A stretch of DNA of 64,000 nucleotides from Struthidea cinerea (Eukaryota; Chordata; Aves; Passeriformes; Corcoracidae): positions 1,591,559 to 1,655,558 of the forward strand of contig VZTI01000687.1 in the NCBI GenBank assembly GCA_013397865.1. Direction: 5' to 3'. Each line of letters starts with the position of its first letter. Position 1 is the stretch's first letter. The notes under the pieces were generated by a model. The model was given only the letters and a program-made list of their open reading frames with translations, made no database searches and was not told the origin of the DNA. Below, one piece after another: positions 36,261 to 47,359 of the stretch. A program made the translations under genes and the position numbers.

Positions 36261-38439
36261 CTCTCCATGTGACACCTGTCACAAGAATAAACAAACCCCA
36301 GTGCAGGGGGAGATACTGAAATTGTGAAATTTGCACTTGTGCATTCCTGGGTGCAAGCTCAGGAGCAGCCTCAGCTCTGTCAGCAGTTCCAGCATCATCT
36401 CCCCTGGTGTCCAGCTGCTGGCAGTCCCTTTGCTCCAGCTGGATGGTTGGATGTCTGCCTGCCCTGCTCACTGCCTGCTGCTGCTGGTGCCTCTCCAGGC
36501 GGGCACAGCTTTGCACGGCTCTGCATCAGCAAAAGCATTTTCAGCAGGTGTAGTGGAGGGGCTGGAGAGGGACTACCTGCAAACAGCCAAATGGTTTGTG
36601 GCAGGTTCTTGGACACCCAACAAAACCACGTTGGTGTCAGTATTTGGGCTGCAACTCATTGTGTGAACCCATCACTGAGCCACAGAAGGATTTCTACCCA
36701 CAAAGTGTTGGCTTCAAAATGCTGGGTGAGGACAGCAACATCCTTGATGAAGGCAGAGAATGTGGTGTGAAGGATGAGTAAAGGTTTGGGAGAGCAGTAA
36801 CAGAAAAGGAGCTTGGGGAGCAATCCAAGGCTTGATTGTAAGTTGGCACTCGACACTGATGATCATCAATCAGCAGAGATCAATTACTCAAGAAGCTTAA
36901 GCACCAACCAGGAGCAATATTAACATCAGCTTGATGACTAAGGAAACAAGGACATGGATAGAGACCAGCGTGGATGGATACAGACACCTTACTTGCCTTT
37001 GCAGAAAGGTGTTATACTGAAATTACTGCTGGGAGAAGCCAAGCTGTGGCCACTGAGGGTGAGCTGGGGTCTTTGTTAAAATGTTTATAAAGCTGCGAGG
37101 CCTGGGTATTTGCTGGAAAAGAAGATGCTGACATATTTGAAAACAAAACAAGCAAATGTTTGCCTAGCAAGGGAGAAAAATTGTTTCAGAAATCATATGG
37201 GATAATGGAGAAACTCCTCAAAGATCAAATATGGTGAGGACAGCAAAGCCCCGGTGAGGTAAGCGAGCTGGTGGGTAGCAAAAACAACTGAGGACAGACC
37301 TGCTGAGCATTTCCCATCAGTTATTTTCTAGGGAGCTTCATGCCACAGCTGCTTGAAGAGATGATGGATGGCTGATCCCTGGTAAACCTCTGCCAGCTCG
37401 GTGTGACTCACCAGGAATGAGGAGGTTTGAAGGAACAGAGCGATGGTACAGAGTGAAGGATTTCAAACACAGGGCTTAGGGCATCACAGCCCTCATTACC
37501 ACTGCCCCACACAGTGCTTGCCACAGGACTGGCAAGAGAAAAGGCTTTGCATGTTCTCACACCTGCCTGTGATGCCAAAGCCACACAGCACAGGTGACAA
37601 ATTCACCAGAATCGGGGGACTGGGGTGGCAGTCCACCCTCTGCCCAGTGGCTGCAGGCTCAGGACTGGCTCTACTGGGTGACCTGTCGAAGTTAGAGCCA
37701 CAAAATCAGGTCAGTCTTGTGAATTAGAGGTTGCACCTCAAAGAGTGGGGTTTTTCAAACTCCTACCAAAAAGCAGCAGGTCCCTATAGAGTCAGTTGTT
37801 TGCCTGACGGAGAAACTAGGTAAAAACTTTGTGAATTTGGTTAGAAAGGGTTTGCTTTGCTTCCTCAGCAAACAATGTCTCACTGCAAATAACTGCAACT
37901 AACTGTGTGCCCTCAGCCTTGTTCTGTCCGGGGTGATGCTTAAACTGTCAGTAATCCTAAAGCTGCTGTCACAGTGCTGCTCAATGGGGTTGACAGATTA
38001 TATCTCTAAAGTCCCTTTATTGGACCTTGTTCCCAGAAAAGCTTGCAAATTGCTCTGATCTTACCAGACAAAGGCGTTGCTCACTCTCGGAGTCCTTGGA
38101 TATCCTACACAATAAGGTAGGAATTGGTGAGAATTACCTGAGATAAAATATCCCTTACAACATCAAAGTTCCTGATCTCTTAGCTGTCAGCTGCAGGTAT
38201 GTGAAAGTCCTGACAGGCTGAAGATAGAAAGAAGAGATATAAAGCAAAAAAAGAAGGGAGGGGGAATGGAGAAATTCTCTGCATGAAACGTTATATCATT
38301 GGATTTGGCACAAAGATGTCTGCTCGGGGGGTCTGCATGGCCAGCTGGGGTGTGAGCAGGGCACTGGCCCTTCACCTTCTGAGACGAATCCACAGCAGCG
38401 GATACCAGGCAGCCAGGGACAGATCCTGATCCTTGGCAC
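36261..38439. other. intergenic, no gene recognised
   Basis: Mixed DNA with chance open frames of up to 148 codons. No repeat or gene similarity was seen. Confidence 0.7.
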
Positions 38440-38517
38440 ACCAGTGGATAAGGAGTTGGATTTCAATAGTCTTTGTGAGTCTGTTCTAACTCAGGATTTT
38501 CTATGATTCTATGATAA
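38440..38517 (+). mobile_element. CR1 LINE 3' tip, plus orientation
   Basis: The copy ends TTTTCTATGATTCTATGATA, the octamer-repeat tail of CR1. Only about 80 diverged bases remain. Confidence 0.85.
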
Positions 38518-40247
38518 ATGAAGCAGGAGTAACAAAGATCAGGATAAATCCTTGATCATGCATCCCCCACATTTTCCCCATCCTTGTACACTCACCTGTT
38601 GGTTGCCTTTTGCCAGTAAAATGGGTGAATTGGGTCAGTTACCAGGGGGAATCACTGGTGTAACACAGGACATCATCCTTTTGCCATCTTTGCTCTGCAC
38701 ATTTTATTATAATTGACCTCCTTGAGTTGTCACAGGAGCATGGCAGGAGAGGTGGGGTCAGACTCCGCTCGATGCTGCCCAACCTGCACCACTAATCTCC
38801 CTGCAAAAGTCCAGCTCACTGGCAGCGAAGCCACTGGTAGGTCTGCAAAACAGATTTTCACAAAAGCAGAGTCAGAGTTGAGCTGAAACAAGATCTGGCT
38901 TGTTTGTCTAAAATCCTGCCCTTTCACACCGCAAAGACCAGACAGACCTTCCCTCTGCCCACTGCTCCCACACACCTAATCCTCCCTAAAACTGTGTTTT
39001 AGAGCAGATCAAATACCTTTAGGTTCTTAGAAAGGACTGGTTTTGGCAAATGCACAAATACTTTTCTCAAATGACATAAATATTGTATGTGATTTGCTGC
39101 CCTGCCAAAATGCAAACACACACACATGCTCTCCTAACTAAGCAACATTCTTTAAAAGTTAAGATCATTGCTTAGAAAGAAATATAGAGCATTTTATATA
39201 TCCAAATTGATCACGCACTGCGTGTGTTGAAAATATGTACAAAAAATGGAACCCCAAAACTCCATTAAACCACTTCTGAGACAATACATCACTGCACCTT
39301 TATATTGCACCGAGGGGTTTAACAACCCTTCTCCAGGAAAATATTTTACTAGGTAACAAAAAAAAAAGTTATTGAAAACATATATTTGATACTTTTGGCA
39401 ATTCATTTTACTACTTGCATTTCCAATTCATTGGTATAGTTCATGAAAAAAAATATTTTCGCAGTTGGGTCATGTTATTATTTCTCCATTTTTTTTTCTA
39501 CTTGAAAGCCATGATACAATTTTTTTCTACGAAACAACAAAGAGACAAAAGCTGCTTGCTTGGTGATCCAGTAGATGTTTTAGGGTCTGCTGGAAGTGTA
39601 GAATACACACAAACATGCCTACAGGAAATTATGGCATCTTTCTGCTTTTCTGGATAACCGACTTTATATCTGAACCAGGTAAAATAGAGCCAGGGAAGAA
39701 CTAGTAGGTTGAATCTTCTAAGGAACAAAAAGAAGGTATCGTTTACTAGAAGATTAAAATACTTTTTAAAATTAGATGACTTTGCTTCAAATCACCTGAA
39801 CTGTCCTTGGCACTGACCTGTGTGTGACTCACCCTTTCCCTCTAGCACTGCTCCTCTCTTGGCTGGTGTGAATGCACCTCTTCAGGTGAAACCCTGGCTT
39901 GAACTTGACCTGCTCAGATTCCACAAGAAGGCAAAGGAATCCCAGGAGAGGAGATAAGCATTTCCTAAATCAGACTAACTGCACATCTGCACTGCAAACT
40001 CAGCTTGGGCTCAGATTCCTTTTCCTACCTGGAAAGTGACTTTTCACCCCAAGCTGCTGGTGCTTTAGACCATTTGATCTGGCATCATGGCAACATGGGC
40101 ACACTCCGGACTTTCGCTTTCCCTTGGGCAGAAAACACACCCATTTCGAAACAAACCTAAACCATGGGTGGGACCCTTCTGTGCCTGCCTGCCACCCATC
40201 CTCCCTTCTCCCTCCCCACCTGCCTCTTTCCTTCACATCTCTTCAAG
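38518..40247. other. intergenic, no gene recognised
   Basis: Mixed DNA. It includes a short (AC)n at 39,115-39,126, a nuclear-receptor-like direct repeat at 39,900-39,911 and a strong polypyrimidine tract at about 40,186-40,245 that leads into the candidate exon below. Confidence 0.65.
39900..39911 (-). promoter_or_regulatory. AGGTCA-AGTTCA direct repeat (DR0)
   Basis: On the minus strand AGGTCA and AGTTCA follow with no spacer. Both are nuclear-receptor half-sites; DR0 is the spacing bound by NR6A1-type receptors, not the DR2/DR5 of retinoic acid receptors. A single 12-base site can be chance. Confidence 0.25.
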
Positions 40248-41705
40248 AAGACTTTGATGCAGATCTTCCATGCAAAAACCTGGGTGACACATCTTTGGAA
40301 GCACCTGCAGGCCTGGACATCCACACAAGGATTTCTGCTTCTTTAACCAAACTTCTCCTGGACCATGTGTGTGCTCGCTTCCTACACTGCTGCAGGTAAG
40401 ACTATTACCTTTGCTTTGAGAGAGATACTGTGATTAACCATGAGCACATTGTATCCTTGTTTGTCTGGAGAATGGTGATTTTCCATTTTAATTGCTTCCT
40501 GTATGACACATTTCGTTAGGTCCCAGCCTCCTGTCAGCTCTTCTCCTCACTGCATTTGTTTCCTGATGTGTGTGTAATTACAACCATGAAAGTCCATCCG
40601 CAAAAGCACCATCAATTTGAAAGATTAACAAAATCTCACGCTTTCTCTCTCTCCTCCCCCCAAAATTAGAAAGCCCACTCTGTAGTTTCCAGCACACATC
40701 TATCATTACACACTCCTGGGTCTCAGGTAAATTAGCAACCTGATTCTTTTCCCTGCTGTCACTTAGAAGAAAAGGGCTTCTTATTTGCCATCCAAGGAAA
40801 AGTACAGTAAACCTAGAACTAGATAAAAGGGAAGTAATCAAATATATTTAACTGTACCAGCCAAATCCCATTATTTGTATAGACATTAGCTGGTGCATTT
40901 GAAGAATTAGGGAAGCCTTGTCTTATATAGGAAATAGTACTGCTTGATTGAAAAGTGCAATATCTGTGCTAGTGTTCCTCTGCTTACTTAAAATAAGAAG
41001 TTGAGCTTTATACAGAGATACATTTATGCATTAATGGCAGATATTTTGAAAGAGCTTTCATGTCCTTGCTCTTCCACTAAGCAAGTACATTTGGGGTGAG
41101 GACAGTATCCCTCTGTGTTTCTTTCAGAGATGGAAAATGCCTCGTCAGTGTGGGAACGTTCTTTGGATTGTCCTTCTCATTTCTACCTGAAAGATGTGGA
41201 GAAAATAATTTTAGGTAAGTCATCTCCTACATATCTGAGGGAACCAACTCCCTGGGGTGTGAGGAACAGCTTATGGGGTGTAGGGATAATGTAGGGGCAG
41301 GCTGAGCAGCCACGGTGAAGGAAAATACTGGGAGTACCCCATGGAGATTATAACCATGGCGAGGCTGTAGGAGAGCACAGAAAGCCTTCAGCTGGTGGTA
41401 GGAGCCCAGGTTTTGAAAATACATGGACAACACGACAGCAGCGCTTATGCAAGGGGTGCTCCTTCCCTTGGCAGCTGGCTCTGTGGGAAAGGGGGAATGC
41501 GCCACCTCTAGACAGCAGCAGTCGGTGGTCACTGCGCCTTCCCCTTTGGAAATCCCTCCAGTGCCGAAACAGGATGCAGACCTACTTGTAAAATATACCC
41601 AAATATACCCAAATCCACCTCCTCACCCTTATCCGTAGAATCAAATTATCTCTCAGGTGTCCCTGTGCAAACAATGCGAGTTTTACTGTGAAAGCGTTTG
41701 ATTAG
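40248..41705 (+). other. candidate spliced transcript, two or three exons (speculative)
   Basis: Candidate exon A (40,248-40,395) follows a 60-base polypyrimidine tract ending TCTCTTCAAG and ends TGCAG|GTAAGA. Candidate exon B (41,128-41,214) follows CTGTGTTTCTTTCAG and ends TTTTAG|GTAAGT. Exon A leaves two codon bases, and exon B is open in exactly the matching phase. It again leaves two bases, and an acceptor at 41,656 (TTATCTCTCAG) would continue in phase to a stop at 41,703-41,705. The predicted protein resembles nothing known and no first exon was identified. It could be a non-coding RNA or chance. Confidence 0.25.
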
Positions 41706-44700
41706 GGTGTTCCAACACAAGCACTGAAATTCAGGTCCATGGATTGAGGGAAAGCTTTCCCTGGACTGTGCTCCTGCCAGCACGCATCTTTTCTCAGCTC
41801 AGTTTTGTGCTCAGAAGACACTGTTTTGTGTGGTATCCAGCCAGGCAAAGGACTGGGCCTCTGCAGAAAGCCCAGGTTCTTCAGGATGATGACCCAGCTC
41901 ACCCTCATGACAATGGGCGTAGCAAGAAAAGGCACACTTTGATCCCAGATTCCAGTTTCATTTTTCTCGTATGAAATATCACAGCTCAACATTGTTTCAG
42001 TACTTTGGGGAGAAGAAGGAGGCAGACAAGAGTCCCCACAATGGTTTTTCACATGCCTGAGTCAAATTACCCTCCCTTCTGTGGGGCTTCTTCTGAAGTA
42101 ACAGATCGTACTGTAACCAAATATTGCCATCCAGGAAAGCCATTTTCCATCCAGCAAGGAGGCTTCTTCCTTCTCGGCAGCCACTGAAAAGGGCCTTTGT
42201 TCTTGGGCTGAACACCTGGAGAGTGTTATCAGCAGTGGCCTCTCCAGGCCGGCGCACGGAGCAGCTGTGACAAGACCCAGCGGCTTTGGCGTCAGGAGTG
42301 GCAGCAGCACCTGGGAGCTGCTGGCACCCAAAAAACGTCCTGCCTGGACCATTGCACGTGCAACTTTGGGTGGTTCCTCTCTTCTATGGGGACCAGGGTC
42401 TCTATTTTGTTTCTTTTCCCATCCTAAAATGAACAGCCTCACTCTAAAGGGTCTCTGGATAACCTGAAGGATGTGATACCTCTGTAGGGAATGGAGAATA
42501 AGCCTTGGCATTACCTTTCTGGAGACACTGGTAATATGAGTGGTGAAAGGCTGACACAGAGTACCAACATCCTGGGCACATGGTTTGACACAACACCTTG
42601 ATGAGTAAAAGGTAGAACTGTTGCCTGGCACGTGGGGTAGGACATTCAGCAAAGAGGGAGTCACCTGATGTGACCAAGGACAAGATTGCACAGCAGCTGA
42701 TGTGACCCTGAGCACAGCTTTTTGCTCTGTACGGTCAGCACCACTTCTGTCTGTGTCCATGAAAAGACAGTCAGATCCACAGCTGCTCAGAAACTCAAGG
42801 AAACCAACTAATTTGGCCCATCAGGTAATTACCTGAAGGCAGAGGATCCTTTTCCATACACCTGATGGTAGAACTGCACTGTATAAACCATCACTGCCAG
42901 AGATATCAGCTTCGAAACCAAAAGGTTTTCATTCTTTCACTGGATTTTACGGGATCTGAAGAAAAATGTGTGAGGAAAGATGGAGAGTCAGAAAGCAGAG
43001 GTTGTCAATGGATCTGCTGTGGGGTAACCTGGAGAGCTGCTGACACTGGCTGAACCTATGCTGGGTCTGTGAGGGTTTTTACCAATGGCCTCAGTGGGAA
43101 TTGTACCTGCAACCTATGAGTTTAGCAGGTCCAGACCTACAGACCTTTCTCAGTGTGTTGATTTTCCATTGAAGCCAGACAGTCCAAATCACAAAAAAAA
43201 CAAACAAACAAACCCAAAACCCTAGCATAATTCTTGCTTTCCTGATAACCCAGATAAAATTTTTACTCCTACAAGGGAGTCATACCTTGAGAGATTTCAA
43301 CAATGCCTTGTCACAAGATGCACAGCTCTGCAAAGTATCCATTCTGAAGCAGTTCTGCCAAATACCGAGAGAAAATTGCATAACATGAGAAGGAGCAAAC
43401 CACAGCTGAAGCTTCATCATCCACAGTGGCAGCTGAGTGTGGACGTCACGAGTCCTTCCCTACCCAATGGCATCGTTTCCATTTTCTTTGGACTGTAGTA
43501 GTGAAAGAATAAACATTTCAAAAGGTTCAAATGAGACCTTTGAGTGCCAGCGCTGAGTCCCTGTGAGGTTGGGATAAACTGACAAAATCACATCCTGCAG
43601 AAGCTATGCCTGGGACAAACCACCATTCCTGTGTTCGTGTTCTGTGGTTTGTAGCACAGGGGCCACTTTAAACCTTGGTCTCTGTCCAGGCACCAGTACC
43701 AGCTCTCCCATGACTTTATGTTTGCATCTCTTTCTTCCTCATGAAGGGAAAATTTCCAGGTTTGTTCCTTTTAACTTTGTTCATGGTAGCACTCTTGACA
43801 GAAGGACTTAGTGCCTATTTAATGTCTTTGCAAGGAAAAGAGAGAAACGTCTCAGTTACATAAAAGTTTGTATCAAAATTCAAGAATCCGGATTAATTAT
43901 AGAAGACTTGCCTTGTATCATTCAATTTGTTTGAATAGCTTTAAAGATTAAGCAGATCCAAGGCCTAACAGAACCAGAGCCAGTAAGACAATAGCTGAGA
44001 TTTTCCTTTGAAACAAAATATACAGGTGGTTTCTGTGAGTTTCTGTGTCTATCTGCCCGGCTTTTTTATTTTTATGTCGTATCCAATATCACAGAACCTG
44101 GCAGTAGAAATCATATAGCAATTTGTGAAAGCTTGCTGCTGTTCTAGATATCATATAGTCTGTTCTACACCAGCAAAGACAAAACCAATGCCTTTACTCC
44201 TCAAGTTTTCATTCAAAAGGATAATGATCTCTGGTAACAAAATATTTGGCAGTAGCATTATTTAAAATGCACAGAGGAAATGTTTGTCCCTAATTCAAGG
44301 GACTGTGGTCACACAGTCTCTATTCACTTGGTATTTACCAGCGAATGCCAAAGGCTAGTCTGCAAAAAGCCCAGGAACAGAGTTAAGTTTATCACCCTCC
44401 ATCCTTAACCCATCCCATTGTAAAGGAGGAAAAAAATAGTAATTATTGAATTTCTTTGTGGCCAGAGAACTTATAAACCATGTTATACCCAGCAGGCTCT
44501 AATGGCTCCTTCGGTAAGTATCTAATTAAGTGGTTGGGGTATTGGGTTCTTTTTCTTTCACAGCATACTTTTGTGTTTTAAAATCCCTTTGCATTAAACG
44601 ACTTCTCGAGTTTTCCAAATTTCTCACACGCACAGAAGAGGGAAGTAAGAAAAAAAGCGGAGGGGAGATTTCGGTCGTGGGAACAGGAGGCAGAAACGAG

Positions 44701-44889
44701 GATTTGCAAAGGCTAAAGGCAAATCCTCCCCAAAATCTCCATCTAAAACACTGAAAACCGCCGCTATGGTCTGCCTGGAACCGCTGGCTGTCTAGAGAGG
44801 GGGAAATAAAGCCAGCCCGAGGGGAATGGCTGCGTATGGGGAGGAGAGGCAGCTCCCCCAAAGCCCAAAGGGGTTACAACACCTCGAGG
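41706..44889. other. intergenic; holds the longest gap-free open frame
   Basis: The minus strand at 42,760-42,062 is open for 232 codons from an ATG. The product has no recognisable domain, signal peptide or membrane segment, and its composition (many Pro, Ser, Arg) fits translated GC-rich DNA. An (AAAC)n tract lies at 43,190-43,220. At 43,840-44,480 a low-GC non-repetitive block with homeodomain-type motifs may be a conserved element. Confidence 0.5.
43190..43220. repeat. A-rich (AAAC)n simple repeat
   Basis: A run of eight A followed by four CAAA units and ACCC. Confidence 0.85.
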
Positions 44890-46160
44890 GCTTTGAACGG
44901 TGCAAATCTGGGGTTTGGGCAGTTTTACCGAGCCCGCTCGGCATTCCCTCGCCCGCCGGCATCCCCGCCACCGCGAAATCCCGCTCTATCCCGGAGCAGC
45001 GGAACGCGCCGAGCGGTGCCGGGCGAACACACGATCGGGGTGGGGAGAAACTGCCCCGCGGCGAGCGAAGAGGAGCCGAGCATCTGCCCCGCTCCCCCCT
45101 CGCCTTCGGGAGGGATGCTCGGCTTCGGTGAGAACGGCGGGAGGTGAGAAAACTGCCGATCTCCGGGCCGGAGAGCCCGGGGGATGCTACCTGCTCCCGG
45201 GAACGCTACTTGCCCCGAGAAAACTACGTGCTCCGGGGAAATGCCTCACAGCGAGCGGCGGGGCCGGTCCCTGCCGCTGCCCACCGCGGTCGCAGCGGCC
45301 ACCACCTCCCCTCAGCCTCGCTGCTCCTCCGGGCACCACAGGGACACTCCCGCTTTCTCGGCCGAACTTAAATCGCGCAAGTTAGTAAGTTGGGGTTTTT
45401 TTGAATGGAGCCACGTCGAGGTGCCGGAGATGGGCTGGAAGGGACTGAGTCCCCGCATCCCGGCTCGGTCCCGCATCCCTGCTCGGACCCGGGCGCACCT
45501 GCCCCGGTCCCGGGGCTGCGGGTCCCTGCCGGGGCGGCTCCTCCCCTGCGCCCCCGATCGCTCCGGCCCCTTCTCCCTCGTTAGGGAAGTGTTAGAAAGT
45601 TGCTGAAGTGCGAAATGAGCCTGCGAAACCTCGTTGTCCTCATTAAACTCTGACAAGGAGGGTGACAAGAAGCAGCGGAGGGGAAACAATGCGGCAGTGT
45701 TGGGGAGAGCCCCGCGCCGGGGCAGCTTTTGTGCCCGCACACAAAAGCTCTTGTTTGCATGTGTTAAAGTCCATTAAACCGCGGCAGCCCCAGGTGCAAA
45801 CGCCAGCCCGGAGAGGCCGCGCCACTTTCCGCGCCCGCTGAGTGCCGCGGCCGCTCCGCGCTCGGCACCGGCACTGGCGGGCGGCGGGGCCAGGGCACGG
45901 CCCGGCGGGCTCCTAATGAGGGCCCGGGGCTGGCCCTTCATTAATGGACATGGGTGGGTTTCGCTCTCTGTGCCCCCAGATTCGCCTGTTCCCCGCCTCG
46001 CCGTTAGTGGCAGCGACGGAACACAATGTCGCCTATTGTGCTGCCCAGCCCCTCACCCGAGGGGACACGGATGGGACCCCGCGTGCAGCCCAGGGTCGTG
46101 GATGCTGACCTGGTGCCAAAGAACCTGCTGGACAGGGGCTGTGGTTTGATTTTTTTTCCC
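44890..46160. promoter_or_regulatory. CpG island about 6 kb upstream of the ALDH1A3 gap
   Basis: GC content and CpG density rise sharply here against AT-rich flanks, with many GCGC, CCGCGG and CGGCGG sites and Sp1-like GGGGCGG. The densest part is 44,930-45,580 and 45,800-45,910. Stops are rare, so many overlapping open frames appear on both strands, none resembling a known protein and none matching ALDH1A3 exon 1. The island ends in TAATGA and CATTAAT homeodomain-type sites (45,914-45,945). A good donor-like CGGGAG|GTGAGA occurs at about 45,142. It is probably the promoter of an unidentified, perhaps non-coding, transcript or an unmethylated regulatory island. Confidence 0.75.
45724..45749. 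repeat. perfect 10-base inverted repeat inside the CpG island
   Basis: AGCTTTTGTG and its exact reverse complement CACAAAAGCT are separated by six bases (CCCGCA). It could form a hairpin or bind a dimeric protein; the function is unknown. Confidence 0.8.
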
Positions 46161-46580
46161 ACTGTGGCTTGTAAAGGTGCCTTTGGACACCATAACATCA
46201 TCAAATCCCTACAGAAATTATCCCCAAGGTTAGGAGCAGAGCAGTTTCCCGACTCGGTTCAAACAGCAGAATTCAATCCAAAAGGTGGAAAAGAGAGGAA
46301 TTGTGCAGAGAACAGCCACAAAAAAAAAAGCCTTGCACACGTTGAAGCCTACAAAAACAACCTCATCACAGTGTTAGCATTTCACATGACTGGCATGGCG
46401 CTTTATCCAAGAAAAAATATTTCCAGGTTCTGTTGCAACAAGTCCACATCACTTTATCCCCAGTGGTCTGCCAGGGATCTGCCCCGAGGTTATTTTAAAT
46501 TGTGTTGCTAATAACAATTCATTACAGTTGATAGAACTGGGAGACTTGCCTTTTATTTTGCAATTTTTGCAAAAAGACAT
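46161..46580. other. downstream shoulder of the CpG island, no gene recognised
   Basis: A 161-codon plus-strand frame (46,026-46,511) starts at an ATG in the edge of the island and is mostly carried by this AT-rich stretch. Its product resembles no family. An AATAAA on the minus strand lies at about 46,553-46,558. Confidence 0.4.
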
Positions 46581-46701
46581 AAAGGCTCTGATCTAGCAAA
46601 TGCTCTGCACTGTGAGCATGTGAGTAGCTCTGCTGAAGTGATCTGGGACTGTTCATGTGCTTAACATTAAGCCTGTATGGGTTTGCAGGATCAAGGTCTG
46701 A
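46581..46701. repeat. old palindromic interspersed repeat
   Basis: GGCTCTGATCTAGCAAATGC at one end and TTTGCAGGATCAAGG at the other are near reverse complements. The interior has GAGCATGTGAGTAG and TTCATGTGCTTAACATTAAG. This matches, from memory, a widespread sauropsid repeat that reads CTGATCC-GCAAA ... GCATGTGAGTAGTCCCATTG and its mirror image. I cannot give its library name. It is not CR1 and is heavily diverged, so old. Confidence 0.55.
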
Positions 46702-47359
46702 GATGGGATCATCTTTACGGATGTTTGTTTACCTGCTCTGTTCTGTATTTTCTAGATTCACGATGGTGCCCTGCAAAACCTTTTCTCTGGGAAGATCTGG
46801 AGTGTCTCGAGTCAGCTGGGCACAGCTCACAAGTAGCATTCTGAAGCCAAGTGATTCTTCCCGTAAACAAAAATGGTTTGCAGGAGCTCGATTTGGGAAG
46901 ACATGACGGCACCGGGTACGTTGCATTGCGAACTGTTCATCTGTGTGAGCCTGTGTGTACTGAGGCGTTAATGCAGAACTGCTGGGCATTGGGCCCAGAA
47001 CAGATGTGATGATGAGTGAGAGCAAAGAGGGAGGAAGGAGCAGAAGAAAGCACGTTTTAGGCTTCTCAGTTCCTGCCTAGACAACCACTGCTTCCAATAC
47101 CTGGGCACCATCCCCAAATGCCTCTTATCAAGAGAAAGTAGGAAGCAACATGATCTGTGGAGAAAACAAATATATTTGTTTTTTTCATTTGCCAATCCTG
47201 CAAACAATAGCTGTTTGTAGGCAAATAATCCTCAGGTCTGCATGGCCAGATCAATGCAGGGAGTGGTTCCCATCGGCTCTTCGGTGCCAGACACACTGAA
47301 TGGTTTGTAAGGAAACAGGTCCTTGAACTTCTTCACAGCACAGACTCTATCTTAGTAGG
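46702..47359. other. intergenic or possible 3' UTR of the minus candidate gene
   Basis: No protein similarity on either strand. If the minus-strand candidate below is real, this would be its 3' untranslated region up to the AATAAA near 46,555. Confidence 0.3.

Noticed and set aside
35750..36268. 172-codon minus-strand open frame
   Set aside because: Overlaps open frames in other phases of a GC-rich patch; no domain or splice context.
41583..41620. Repeated AAATATACCC words, considered as a repeat array
   Set aside because: Only two to three copies with no spacers of regular length; not an array of any known kind.
44826..45606. Overlapping open frames of 75-161 codons in the CpG island, considered as ALDH1A3 exon 1
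   Set aside because: None contains the ALDH1A N-terminal sequence or ends at a phase-0 donor after an Asn-Leu-Glu-type motif; few stops are expected in such GC-rich DNA.
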